A DNA stretch of 34,493 nucleotides, taken from positions 1-34,493 of the forward strand of contig FZLQ01000007.1 in assembly GCA_900197605.1 (NCBI GenBank), read 5' to 3'. Shown here in pieces: positions 15,807 through 23,873 of this stretch; positions within the stretch are counted from its first letter, which is position 1, and every line of letters starts with the position of its first letter. The stretch comes from Phyllobacteriaceae bacterium Water-Bin73. Its GTDB lineage: Bacteria; Pseudomonadota; Alphaproteobacteria; RS24. Position numbers and translations under genes: made by a program. The notes beneath the pieces were generated by a model that did no database searches, had not been told where the DNA came from, and saw only the letters and a list, made by a program, of their open reading frames with translations.

Positions 15807-18478
15807 CCGGTCGGCGCAATACTGATGCGCCAAACCGCGGCGCTGAAAAGACGGGTAAAACCCCGCCCGCCAATTTGGGCTGGGGGCTGGCCATGCGCTT
15901 GGCGCAACGCGAAATGCGCGGCGATGGTGGTCGCGGGGCAAAGGGCGGTATTTTCGGCGGCCCGCTTTCCGGTTTCCGGATTTTTCTGCTATGCCTGATT
16001 TTGGGGATTTTCACCATTTCCGGTGTCGGGTCACTATCGGCGGCGCTGGTCGCCGGTATGGTGGCGCAGGGTCAGACGATTTTGGGCGGCGATATTGATT
16101 TTCGTCTCATTCATCGCGCCGGTGACGACGCTGAAAAACGCTGGCTGGCGCAACAAGGCACATTATCTGAAATCGCCACCATGCGCGCGATGGTGCGGCT
16201 GATGGGTGATAGCGCCGATGAGGGCGCGGGGCGTGATGAAGCTATGCTGGTCGAGACGAAAGCGGTTGACGCGATTTACCCGCTTTATGGGCGCGTGGTT
16301 TTGACCGATATGGTGGACGGGGTTAACGGCCTAGCGACCGCGCTGCAAAGCCGCAATAATATCTATGGGGCGATTGCCGAGCAGGGCTTGTTTGACCGCC
16401 TCGCCATTGCGCCGGGGGCGGTGGTGCAATTGGGCGAGATAAGATTGCGCTTAAATGGGGTGATTGCCGCTGAACCGGACCGCAATGCCGGTGGGTTTCC
16501 GCTGGCACCGCGTCTGATGGTCAGCCATGACACGCTGAAAGCCGCCGGTCTGTTGCGCCCGGGCGCGCTGATTAATTATCATTATCGGCTGCGCCTGCCG
16601 AAAGCGGCGGATAATGACGCGGTCAAAGAAATTACCCGCATCGCGCCCGATAAATTTCCATTGGCCGGTTGGCGTATTCGCGACCGCAGCGATGCCTCGC
16701 CCTCCATGCGCCGCTTCATTGAGCGGCTGGGCTTGTTTTTGACGCTTGTCGGCCTCACCGCTTTGGTGGTTGGCGGCGTCGGGGTCGGCAATGCGATTAC
16801 CGCTTATTTACAAAGACGGCGCGAAACCATTGCGGTGTTGAAAGCACTTGGCGCATCGGGGCGATTTATCTTTCGCATTTATGCCGTGCAAATCAGCGCG
16901 CTTAGCTTGGTGGCTTTGGTGGTCGGGCTGGCTTTGGGCGCGGCAACACCGGGCGTGGTTAAATTTTTCTTCAATGCTTTGCTGCCGGTCGAGCTCGCCA
17001 TTGGGCTTTATCCGGCACCGCTGATGGCGGCGGCGGGTTTCGGCTTATTATCAGCGGCGGCCTTTGCCCTATGGCCATTGGGGCAGGTTGAACTGACACC
17101 GGTCACGGCGCTATTTCGCGCGCAGGCGGCTGAGCGTTATCGCGCCCCGCCCTGGCCGTATATTACCGCAATCGCTGCTTGTTTTGTCGCTTTGGGCGGC
17201 TTGGCCATGTTGATTTCTGAACGCCGCGATGTCGCGCTTTGGTTCGCCATTGGCGTGGCTTTGGCTTATCTGGCCTTGCGCTTTGCCGCCGCCTTATTGG
17301 TCTGGCTGGCCAAACGGGTCGGGCGTCCCAAGCGGCCTGAATTGCGTTTGGCGCTGGCCAATATCACCCGCCCTCAAGCCCCGGTGCGCGCGGTTATGTT
17401 GTCCATCGGTTTATCGGCGACACTGCTCTCGGCCATTTCAATGGTTGATGGCAATATTAATGCGCAAATCAGTGGCGATTTGCCTGAGCGTGCGCCGAGT
17501 TTTTTCCTGCTCGATATTGGCCCGCAACAAATTGACAATGTGTTGGAACTGGCCGAGACGCAAGGCTCGGTGTCGATGATAGAAACCGCCGCCATGTTGC
17601 GCGGTCAGGTTTTGTCGCTCAAGGGCATTGCGGCGGCGGATTATAATCCGGCCCCCGAAGCGGCCTGGGTGTTGCGCGGCGATCGCGGACTGACCTATGC
17701 GGCCAGCCTGCCAGATGGCGGCGAGATTGTAGATGGCGCATGGTGGCCTGCAGATTATGACGGCCCGCCGCTTGTCTCTTTCTCGGCCGAGGAAGCCGGT
17801 GAATTGGGCTTGTCCGTGGGTGATATGATTGAGGTCAATGTCTTGGGCCGTCCGCTGAAAGCCGAGATTGCCAATTTGCGGTTTGTCGATTGGGCATCGG
17901 GCGGCATGAATTTCATCATGGTGTTTTCGCCCAATCCGTTAAAATATGCGCCGCATACTTATTTGGCCTCCCTGAGCCTTGACACAGAAGATGAGGCGGC
18001 GTTTGCCCGCACCATGGCGCGCGATTTTCCCAATGTCACCATGATACGGGTGAAAGAAGCCATCGCCACCATGCGCGGCGTGCTGAATAATCTGGGGCTG
18101 GGTATTCGCGCTATGAGCTTGGTCACCATGCTGGCGGGGATATTGGTATTGGCCGGGGCGATGGCCAGCGGTCATCGCGCACGGGTGTATGATGCGGTAG
18201 TGATGAAAGTGCTGGGCGCAACGCGCGGGCGTATCATGCTGGCTTTTGCCTTGGAATATGCGCTGATGGGGCTGGGCGCGGCCTTGATTGCCGCGGCCGC
18301 CGGCAGTTTGGCGGCTTATGGGCTGATTGTCGGTGCCATGCAGGCCGAATTTGTGTTTTTGCCCGCCACTTTGGCGATAACCGTGCTGGGCGCGGTGTTT
18401 TTGACCGTCACATTGGGGCTTTTGGGCACATATCAGGCTTTGGGCGCACCGGCGGCACCGGTTTTGCGCAGCGAATAG
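15803..18478 (+). CDS. ybbP: FtsX-family ABC permease, YbbP-like
   Basis: A large 891-residue permease with two FtsX domains. A TM segment is near residues 55-75; a periplasmic domain follows; then come TM clusters at about 310-460, further hydrophobic segments at about 465-530, a second periplasmic domain (about 555-760), and the last TMs (about 770-885). The cytoplasmic block [13 protein letters not shown], just after the third TM, is the FtsX hallmark. It is somewhat longer than E. coli YbbP (about 804 aa), partly from a basic, disordered N-terminal extension of about 50 residues. It forms a mechanotransmission-type ABC complex with YbbA; the substrate is unknown. The start codon overlaps the ybbA stop. 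Confidence 0.92.
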   Translation: MTGRRNTDAPNRGAEKTGKTPPANLGWGLAMRLAQREMRGDGGRGAKGGIFGGPLSGFRIFLLCLILGIFTISGVGSLSAALVAGMVAQGQTILGGDIDFRLIHRAGDDAEKRWLAQQGTLSEIATMRAMVRLMGDSADEGAGRDEAMLVETKAVDAIYPLYGRVVLTDMVDGVNGLATALQSRNNIYGAIAEQGLFDRLAIAPGAVVQLGEIRLRLNGVIAAEPDRNAGGFPLAPRLMVSHDTLKAAGLLRPGALINYHYRLRLPKAADNDAVKEITRIAPDKFPLAGWRIRDRSDASPSMRRFIERLGLFLTLVGLTALVVGGVGVGNAITAYLQRRRETIAVLKALGASGRFIFRIYAVQISALSLVALVVGLALGAATPGVVKFFFNALLPVELAIGLYPAPLMAAAGFGLLSAAAFALWPLGQVELTPVTALFRAQAAERYRAPPWPYITAIAACFVALGGLAMLISERRDVALWFAIGVALAYLALRFAAALLVWLAKRVGRPKRPELRLALANITRPQAPVRAVMLSIGLSATLLSAISMVDGNINAQISGDLPERAPSFFLLDIGPQQIDNVLELAETQGSVSMIETAAMLRGQVLSLKGIAAADYNPAPEAAWVLRGDRGLTYAASLPDGGEIVDGAWWPADYDGPPLVSFSAEEAGELGLSVGDMIEVNVLGRPLKAEIANLRFVDWASGGMNFIMVFSPNPLKYAPHTYLASLSLDTEDEAAFARTMARDFPNVTMIRVKEAIATMRGVLNNLGLGIRAMSLVTMLAGILVLAGAMASGHRARVYDAVVMKVLGATRGRIMLAFALEYALMGLGAALIAAAAGSLAAYGLIVGAMQAEFVFLPATLAITVLGAVFLTVTLGLLGTYQALGAPAAPVLRSE

Positions 18479-18499
18479 ATAATTTTACGTCGAAACGCC

Positions 18500-18528
18500 T
18501 TGAAAAAGACAAGATTTGCGCCGATATT
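18500..18528 (+). promoter_or_regulatory. Candidate sigma-70 promoter for the Bax inhibitor-1 gene
   Basis: TTGAAA (18500-18505) is separated by 17 bp from GATATT (18523-18528), a fair match to the housekeeping consensus. It lies in the 82-bp gap between ybbP and the next gene, 32 bp before that ATG. Confidence 0.4.
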
Positions 18529-18560
18529 AGGGTTAACGCAATTTCGAGAGGAAATGAGAA

Positions 18561-19277
18561 ATGGCTGAGAACTGGTCGAATAACCAAACCACCCAAGCTG
18601 GCGAAGCGCGCGCGCAAGCGGTTGATGAGGGTCTGCGTATCTATATGACCAAAGTCTATAATTATATGGGTCTGGGTCTGCTGGCGACGGCGCTGACCGC
18701 CTATATTGGCGCGGCCTCGGGTATTTATGTCGCTTTGGCACAAACGCCGCTGATTTGGCTGGTTGTTCTGGCGCCGCTGGGCATGGTGATTTATCTCTCC
18801 ACCCGCTTGCATAAAATGAGCGCAAGTGCCGCCAAAACCACGTTCTGGATTTATGCCGCCATGACCGGCCTGTCGCTGTCTTATGTGCTTTTGACGTTTA
18901 CCGGCGTGTCTGTGGTGCGTACTTTCCTTATTACCGCCGCTTCATTCGGCGCTTTATCGCTTTATGGCTATACCACCAAGCGCGATTTGAGCGGCATGGG
19001 TTCTTTCCTGTTTATGGGGCTTATCGGTATTATTCTGGCCTCTGTGGTGAATATTTTCATGCAAAGCCCGGCCATGCATTTTGCCATTTCGGTTATTGGT
19101 GTTTTGCTGTTTGCCGGTCTGACGGCCTATGACACACAAGACATTAAGCGGATTTATTATGCCGGTGACAGCCGTTCGATAGCTGAGAAAAAGGCCATTA
19201 TGGGCGCGCTGCGTCTGTATCTGGACTTTATCAATATGTTCTTGTTCCTGCTGCAATTCTTGGGAAATCGCGACTAG
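18561..19277 (+). CDS. Bax inhibitor-1/YccA family membrane protein
   Basis: A 238-residue protein with seven hydrophobic segments. It carries the UPF0005/BI-1 signature: Leu-Thr-Ala-Tyr-Asp-Thr-Gln-Asp near residue 190, with conserved aspartates implicated in pH-dependent calcium leak in homologues. The N-terminal Tyr-Asn-Tyr-Met-Gly-Leu-Gly-Leu block matches alphaproteobacterial members. In bacteria YccA modulates FtsH proteolysis, while BsYetJ leaks calcium; which applies here is unknown. The ATG at 18561 has a nearby SD (GAGAGGAA, 18546-18553). It is monocistronic, closed by a strong terminator at 19306-19346. Confidence 0.93.
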   Translation: MAENWSNNQTTQAGEARAQAVDEGLRIYMTKVYNYMGLGLLATALTAYIGAASGIYVALAQTPLIWLVVLAPLGMVIYLSTRLHKMSASAAKTTFWIYAAMTGLSLSYVLLTFTGVSVVRTFLITAASFGALSLYGYTTKRDLSGMGSFLFMGLIGIILASVVNIFMQSPAMHFAISVIGVLLFAGLTAYDTQDIKRIYYAGDSRSIAEKKAIMGALRLYLDFINMFLFLLQFLGNRD

Positions 19278-19305
19278 ATTAAGCCGCTTTTGGGCATCAC
19301 AATTT

Positions 19306-19346
19306 AAGCCCGACCCGTTTTCGCGAATGGGTCGGGCTTTTTATTT
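19306..19346 (+). terminator. Strong intrinsic terminator after the Bax inhibitor-1 gene
   Basis: An 11-bp perfect stem (AAGCCCGACCC at 19306-19316 pairing with 19329-19339) with a 12-nt loop is followed by TTTATTTT. On the other strand the A-rich flank gives a weaker T-run, so it may work for the convergent DUF2794 gene as well. Confidence 0.9.
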
Positions 19347-19349
19347 TCT

Positions 19350-19727
19350 CTAATCAACAAGCTTGAGTGATGTGCGGTCGAAAAAGCGCATTAAGGCGGG
19401 CAGGTCGTGGCCGCGGCGCAAAACCCGCCCGTCCATCGCATGCAGCACATATTGGCCTTGCTTGCGACGCATGGCCGGAATTTTATCAATGCGAAAGAGC
19501 GGCACTTCGCTGGCGCGGCGAAAAATAGAAAACCGCGCCGCGTCGCGGCCATCATTGATCGCATAATCGCGCCATATACCGGCAGCCACCATGCGGCCAT
19601 AGACATTGAGCAAATGACCCAGCTCGTCGCGCGTCCACATAATACGCTCGGGCGTGGCCTGGGCGGCGCGGCGTTCGAGCTCGAAAGCATTGCCGACAAT
19701 GACCAGAGACTTGCGTGATTTGCTCAT
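19350..19727 (-). CDS. DUF2794 protein
   Basis: A 125-residue soluble protein of the alphaproteobacterial DUF2794 family. Recognisable blocks are Arg-Asp-Glu-Leu-Gly-His-Leu-Leu-Asn-Val-Tyr-Gly-Arg-Met-Val-Ala, Trp-Arg-Asp-Tyr-Ala-Ile, Phe-Ser-Ile-Phe-Arg-Arg and a C-terminal Arg-Arg-Gly-His-Asp-Leu. The function is unknown. The frame is open up to 19832, but the ATG at 19727 gives the family length and a sensible N terminus (Met-Ser-Lys-Ser-Arg-Lys). It converges on the Bax inhibitor-1 gene and shares its terminator region. Confidence 0.85.
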   Translation of the reverse strand: MSKSRKSLVIVGNAFELERRAAQATPERIMWTRDELGHLLNVYGRMVAAGIWRDYAINDGRDAARFSIFRRASEVPLFRIDKIPAMRRKQGQYVLHAMDGRVLRRGHDLPALMRFFDRTSLKLVD

Positions 19728-19866
19728 AATGCATGGTGCCGCTTTGGCTGGCTGATTGCAAGTTTTGGCTGCGCGAAACGACTTTTCCGCCTGCCCCGAA
19801 ATTGCCCTAATTCGGTCTTTTTCTTGTCCCATTCATGGTGATGATGGAGGGTGCTTAAAGAGCCCC

Positions 19867-19920
19867 GCCCGACGCGCTGCCTTGTTCTCTCCTCCCATGA
19901 CTGGCGCGTCGGGCATTTTT
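19867..19920 (+). ncRNA. Terminator-like stem-loop with an anti-SD loop (candidate sRNA 3' end)
   Basis: A perfect 11-bp GC-rich stem (19867-19877 with 19904-19914) carries a 26-nt loop and is followed by ATTTTT. The loop contains CTCTCCTCCC (19887-19896), a C/U-rich anti-Shine-Dalgarno motif of the kind seen in loops of known alphaproteobacterial sRNAs. No gene upstream on this strand needs a terminator (DUF2794 runs the other way), so an independent small RNA is plausible. Eight loop bases (19887-19894) are exactly complementary to the SD of the small ORF at 19988. I see no clear promoter. Confidence 0.45.
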
Positions 19921-19929
19921 CTGCCACCG

Positions 19930-19960
19930 GTTTACCGGCATATAAAAGTTTACCGGCATA
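19930..19960. repeat. Pair of 13-bp direct repeats, 18-bp period
   Basis: GTTTACCGGCATA occurs at 19930-19942 and again at 19948-19960, separated by TAAAA. They lie 28 bp upstream of the small ORF and between the stem-loop and its SD. Tandem operator half-sites are possible; no regulator is known. Confidence 0.6.
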
Positions 19961-19987
19961 AAGCGGGCGCATATGAGGAGAGGTGAC

Positions 19988-20152
19988 ATGTCTGTTTTAG
20001 AGATAAATCAACCGCACCTGACGGGCGGACAAAAACACGCATTGCCAGCGCCGGTCGCTTCACCTAAATGTAGGGCCATTGGCTTGCGTCCCGCGCCAAG
20101 CGATTGGGCTTGCGCTGAAGGGCTTGCGTTAAAGGGCTGGGGGGCTCGTTGA
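19988..20152 (+). CDS. Small ORF (54 aa) upstream of the Gld-like ABC operon
   Basis: An ATG at 19988 with a strong SD (GAGGAGAGG, 19975-19983, 4 nt before the ATG) opens a 54-codon frame ending with TGA at 20150-20152. The product starts Met-Ser-Val-Leu-Glu-Ile-Asn-Gln-Pro and contains two cysteines; there is no membrane segment or motif I recognise. The stop is 10 nt before the ATG of the ABC ATPase, which itself lacks a clear SD. It could therefore be a real small protein, a leader peptide coupling translation into the operon, or chance. The SD is the main support; composition (Ala, Gly, Leu, Pro, Arg) is not distinctive. Confidence 0.4.
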   Translation: MSVLEINQPHLTGGQKHALPAPVASPKCRAIGLRPAPSDWACAEGLALKGWGAR

Positions 20153-20162
20153 GAATAATCAC

Positions 20163-21146
20163 ATGATTGAAGTCGATCATCTAGTCAAAAAATTTGGTGA
20201 TTTCACCGCCGTTGCCGATCTTTCTTTTCGGGTTGAGCGCGGTCAAGTGATGGGTTTTTTGGGGCCGAATGGCGCGGGCAAATCCACCACCATGAAAATG
20301 ATTACCGGTTTTTTGCGCCCGAGTTCGGGCACGGCGCGCATTATGGGCCTAGATATTTGCGACGACATGTTGGCGGCGCAACGCCATTTCGGCTATCTGC
20401 CCGAAGGCGCCCCGGCTTGGCCCGATATGACACCGCGCGCGTTTTTGCAATTCATCACGCGTATTCGCGGTCTCGATAAGGCGGCTGCGCGCGCCGCTGA
20501 GGGGCGCGCCATTGAGATGACAGAATTACACGGCGTGCTGGACCAGCCGATTGATACGCTGTCCAAAGGCTATCGCCGCCGCGTCGGGCTGGCGCAAGCG
20601 ATTGTGCACGACCCTGATGTGTTGGTGATGGATGAGCCGACCGACGGTCTTGACCCGAACCAAAAATTTCAAGTGCGCCGCGCCATTACCGATATGGCTG
20701 CCGATAAAGCGATTATTATTTCCACCCATATTTTAGAAGAAGTTGATGCGGTTTGCGCCGCCGCGATGATTATCGATCGCGGGCAAATTGTGGCTGAAGG
20801 CACGCCCTCTGAATTGGCGGCGCGCTCGCGGTATAGCGGCGCGGTGGCGTTGACATTGGAAACCGAAAAACTATCCGCCGCGCAAGCCATATTGGCCCAA
20901 ATCGCGCATGACAGCGCCGAAATTGTGACGCGGGGCGATGAAAGCACGCTGCATATTTTCGCCCAAAAGGGCAATGAGCCGGGCGCCTTGCTGGCCGATT
21001 TGCGCGCCCGTGTCGGCGAGGCCGGTTTGGCGCCGCGCGCGCTGGCATTGGAAACCGGTCGCTTGGATGATGTGTTTGGTGCCCTGACCGGCAAAGCCCG
21101 TCCTGCGCCGCCTATTTTTTCAGCCGAGAAAGAGACCGCCTCATGA
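20163..21146 (+). CDS. ABC transporter ATP-binding protein, GldA-like
   Basis: A 327-residue ABC-2-type ATPase. Walker A is Gly34-Pro-Asn-Gly-Ala-Gly-Lys-Ser-Thr42, the signature Leu-Ser-Lys-Gly-Tyr-Arg-Arg-Arg-Val-Gly-Leu-Ala-Gln (the degenerate Ser-Lys-Gly form common in GldA/NatA types), Walker B Val-Leu-Val-Met-Asp-Glu-Pro-Thr-Asp-Gly-Leu-Asp, and the switch His is in Ser-Thr-His-Ile-Leu. A C-terminal domain of about 100 residues follows. It is the first large gene of a four-gene operon with a GldF-like permease, a GldG-like protein and a DUF4340 protein. GldAFG is known from gliding Bacteroidetes, but this arrangement is also widespread in non-gliding proteobacteria, where its role is unknown. 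It overlaps the next gene by 4 nt. Confidence 0.92.
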   Translation: MIEVDHLVKKFGDFTAVADLSFRVERGQVMGFLGPNGAGKSTTMKMITGFLRPSSGTARIMGLDICDDMLAAQRHFGYLPEGAPAWPDMTPRAFLQFITRIRGLDKAAARAAEGRAIEMTELHGVLDQPIDTLSKGYRRRVGLAQAIVHDPDVLVMDEPTDGLDPNQKFQVRRAITDMAADKAIIISTHILEEVDAVCAAAMIIDRGQIVAEGTPSELAARSRYSGAVALTLETEKLSAAQAILAQIAHDSAEIVTRGDESTLHIFAQKGNEPGALLADLRARVGEAGLAPRALALETGRLDDVFGALTGKARPAPPIFSAEKETAS

Positions 21147-21886
21147 TGCGCGCTTTGCTGGCCATTACCGCGCGCGAATTTGGCGGTTATTTTGCAACGC
21201 CGCTGGCGTTTGTTTTCATCATTGTGTTTTTGCTGGCCAATGGTTTGGCGACATTTTATCTGGGCGCTTATTTCTCAATGGGCCAAGCCGACCTGACCAG
21301 CTTTTTCATGTTCCACCCCTGGCTTTATTTGTTTTTCCTACCGGCCATTTCCATGCGCCTTTGGGCCGAGGAGCGGCGCAATGGTTCGATTGAACTTTTG
21401 CTGACCCTGCCGGTGCCGCTCACCGCGGTGGTGATTGGCAAATATCTCGCGGCTTTGGCCTTTTCGGCTTTGGCACTGGCGCTGACATTTCCGATTTGGC
21501 TGACCGTGAATTTTCTCGGTGACCCCGATAATGGCGTCATTCTCGCCTCTTATTTGGGCTCGCTCATGCTGGCCGGTGGCTATCTCGCCATTGGCTCATG
21601 CCTGTCGGCATTGACCCGCAATCAGGTTATCGCTTTTGTGATTTCCGTGGTGGCGTGTTTTTTATTCACGGTTTCGGGCGCGCCTCTGGTGTTGGAAATT
21701 TTCGATGGCTGGGCACCGCAAGCGCTGATTGAGACATTGGCGACCTTTTCTTTATTGACGCATTTTCGCGCCATTACCGGTGGCGTGATTGATGCGCGCG
21801 ACATCATGTTTTTCGCTTCGCTGATCGGCGTGTTTTTAACCGCGACCGTGATTGTCGTTGATATGAAAAAAGCGGAAGGGGCGTAA
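21143..21886 (+). CDS. ABC-2 permease, GldF-like
   Basis: A 247-residue integral membrane protein with six hydrophobic segments. The N terminus Ala-Arg-Glu-Phe-Gly-Gly-Tyr-Phe-Ala-Thr-Pro-Leu-Ala-Phe is characteristic of GldF-type permeases. The Leu-Trp-Ala-Glu-Glu-Arg-Arg-Asn-Gly-Ser-Ile-Glu-Leu-Leu-Leu-Thr-Leu-Pro block is the ABC-2 coupling region. It pairs with the ATPase encoded upstream (ATG overlaps its stop) and with the GldG-like protein encoded 4 nt downstream. Substrate unknown. Confidence 0.92.
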   Translation: MMRALLAITAREFGGYFATPLAFVFIIVFLLANGLATFYLGAYFSMGQADLTSFFMFHPWLYLFFLPAISMRLWAEERRNGSIELLLTLPVPLTAVVIGKYLAALAFSALALALTFPIWLTVNFLGDPDNGVILASYLGSLMLAGGYLAIGSCLSALTRNQVIAFVISVVACFLFTVSGAPLVLEIFDGWAPQALIETLATFSLLTHFRAITGGVIDARDIMFFASLIGVFLTATVIVVDMKKAEGA

Positions 21887-21890
21887 GACC

Positions 21891-23873
21891 ATGCGCGCTG
21901 TGCTGAGCCTTCAATTTTTTGCTCGATTTGTCGCGCGGCTTTCCGGCGGCCTCTTGCGCCGCCCGCATGCGCTGGCGCTGATATTGCTCGGCGTGATTTT
22001 TGTCAGCCTTAATCTGTTTTCCAATTTGGCGCTCAGAAATGCCCGTCTTGATTTGACCGAGAACGGCTTGTTTACCCTCTCGCAAGGCACGCGCAATATT
22101 GTGGCGGCGCTTGATGAACCGATACGGCTTAAATTTTATTATTCGCAAGATATTGCCGCCAATCAGCCGGGCTTGCGGGTTGAGGCGCAGCGTGTGCGCG
22201 ACATGCTGGAAGAAATCACCATGGCAGCCAATGGCATGGTGCAATTGGATATTATTGACCCTGAGCCGTTTTCCGAAGCCGAGGACCAAGCCGTCGCGCA
22301 AGGACTGGTGGCGCGTCCGGTGGCTGAGGGCGAGGTGGTTTATTTCGGCCTGGTCGGCACGAATTTGGTCGATAGCGTTGAGATTATTCCTTATTTCGCC
22401 ACTGAACGGCAGCAATATTTGGAATATGATTTGGCGCGCATGCTGCATAATTTGGGGCGGCCTGAAAAGCCGGTGCTGGGTATTATTTCCAATCTGCCGC
22501 TGGATACCGGCGCGGGCGGCATTATGGCGGCAATGCGCGGCCAGTCGCAGCCCTTCCTGATTTACGCTGAATTGGCTGACCGCTTTGAGCTGGAATTTAT
22601 CGTCGCCGATACGGTGCGTATTCCGACCCGCATTGATGCTTTGCTGTTGGCGCATCCGCGCCCGTTAACCGATATTCAGGCTTATGCGATTGACCAATTT
22701 GTCATGCGCGGCGGTCGCGTGATTGCCTTTATTGACCCGCAATCCGAGGTCAGTCTGACCGCCGGGCCGAATGGCGAACCGCTGCGCGGCTATAGCGAAC
22801 AATCCGATTTGCCGCTTTTGATGCGCCAATGGGGGCTTGCTATGGCGGGGGATATGATTATCGCCGACCGCAAACGCGCCCAGCGTGTTGCCGCCGGTCG
22901 CGATGCCCGCCGCGCGCTGACGGATTATATTCTCTGGATGGGTCTGGGCCCGTCTGAAATGAACGCTGATGACCCCATCACCGGCAATATTGACCGGCTG
23001 AATATCGGCACGGCCGGTGCCTTGCGCCCGATAGACGGCGCGACAACCAGCTTCACGCCATTGGTCACCTCTTCTGACGAAGCCGGGCTGATGACCCGCG
23101 ATTATGTTTTAAGCGCGCCGACCCCCGATGCATTGCAGCGTCGTTTCGCCATTGGCGAAGCCCCCTTTACCATTGCCGCGCGGCTTTCCGGCCCGGTGGA
23201 AACGGCCTTTGCCGATGGCCCACCGGCGGCGGAAAACAGCAAGGGCGAGCGCGCCAAAGCCGCCGCGCATCAAACCGAAACGGCGGCGGCCAATATTGTT
23301 GTTTTCGCCGATAGCGATTTTTTTGATGACCGGTTTTGGGTGTCGGAGCAAAATTATTTAGGCCAGCGTTTTGGCGTGCCGATTGCGGATAATGGCAAGT
23401 TTCTGCTCAATGCAGTTGAAAATCTGATGGGGTCAAATGACTTAATCTCGCTGCGTGGTCGCGAAGAAGCGGCGCGGCCTTTCACGCGGATTGAGGATCT
23501 GCGCCGCGCGGCGGAAGCCGATTATCTGACGGAACAGCAAAATCTGGTGGCGCGCATTGAAGCGGCGCAGGCCGAGCTCGACCGTTTGGAACAAAGCGGT
23601 GCGCAATTGGCCGAGGCCGATGAAGCGGCCAGTGCCTATCGCGCTGAATTATTATCGGCGCGCAAAGCCCTGCGGCGTGTGCAAGGCAATTTGCGCCGCG
23701 ATATTGAAGCACTGGAAGGGCGTCTGACCTGGGCCAATATCATCATCATGCCGGTGCTTATTTCGGGCTTGGCTTTGGTGCTGGCCTGGCGACAAAGACG
23801 CCAAAGACTGGCCACGCAAAAAGCCGGTGGCTTGATTATTGACGATGACACAGCGCAAAAAGGAGCGGCCTGA
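21891..23873 (+). CDS. GldG-like ABC auxiliary protein
   Basis: A 660-residue membrane-anchored protein. One TM segment (about residues 29-50) is followed by Asp-Leu-Thr-Glu-Asn-Gly-Leu-Phe-Thr-Leu-Ser-Gln-Gly-Thr, the start signature of the GldG/IFT52-like extracytoplasmic domain. The large periplasmic region (about 55-530) contains a glutamine-amidotransferase-like fold segment (Val-Leu-Gly-Ile-Ile-Ser-Asn-Leu-Pro). A heptad-rich coiled coil (about 545-625) leads to a second TM (about 625-643) and a basic cytoplasmic tail. It probably binds the substrate or senses the envelope for the ABC complex. Its stop overlaps the DUF4340 start (TGATG). Confidence 0.88.
   Translation: MRAVLSLQFFARFVARLSGGLLRRPHALALILLGVIFVSLNLFSNLALRNARLDLTENGLFTLSQGTRNIVAALDEPIRLKFYYSQDIAANQPGLRVEAQRVRDMLEEITMAANGMVQLDIIDPEPFSEAEDQAVAQGLVARPVAEGEVVYFGLVGTNLVDSVEIIPYFATERQQYLEYDLARMLHNLGRPEKPVLGIISNLPLDTGAGGIMAAMRGQSQPFLIYAELADRFELEFIVADTVRIPTRIDALLLAHPRPLTDIQAYAIDQFVMRGGRVIAFIDPQSEVSLTAGPNGEPLRGYSEQSDLPLLMRQWGLAMAGDMIIADRKRAQRVAAGRDARRALTDYILWMGLGPSEMNADDPITGNIDRLNIGTAGALRPIDGATTSFTPLVTSSDEAGLMTRDYVLSAPTPDALQRRFAIGEAPFTIAARLSGPVETAFADGPPAAENSKGERAKAAAHQTETAAANIVVFADSDFFDDRFWVSEQNYLGQRFGVPIADNGKFLLNAVENLMGSNDLISLRGREEAARPFTRIEDLRRAAEADYLTEQQNLVARIEAAQAELDRLEQSGAQLAEADEAASAYRAELLSARKALRRVQGNLRRDIEALEGRLTWANIIIMPVLISGLALVLAWRQRRQRLATQKAGGLIIDDDTAQKGAA

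Noticed and set aside
21804-22655. Long antisense open frame (283 codons) opposite the gldF/gldG-like genes
   Set aside because: It is the mirror of strongly supported coding sequence; the product is rich in Arg, His, Gln and Asn as expected of an antisense shadow.
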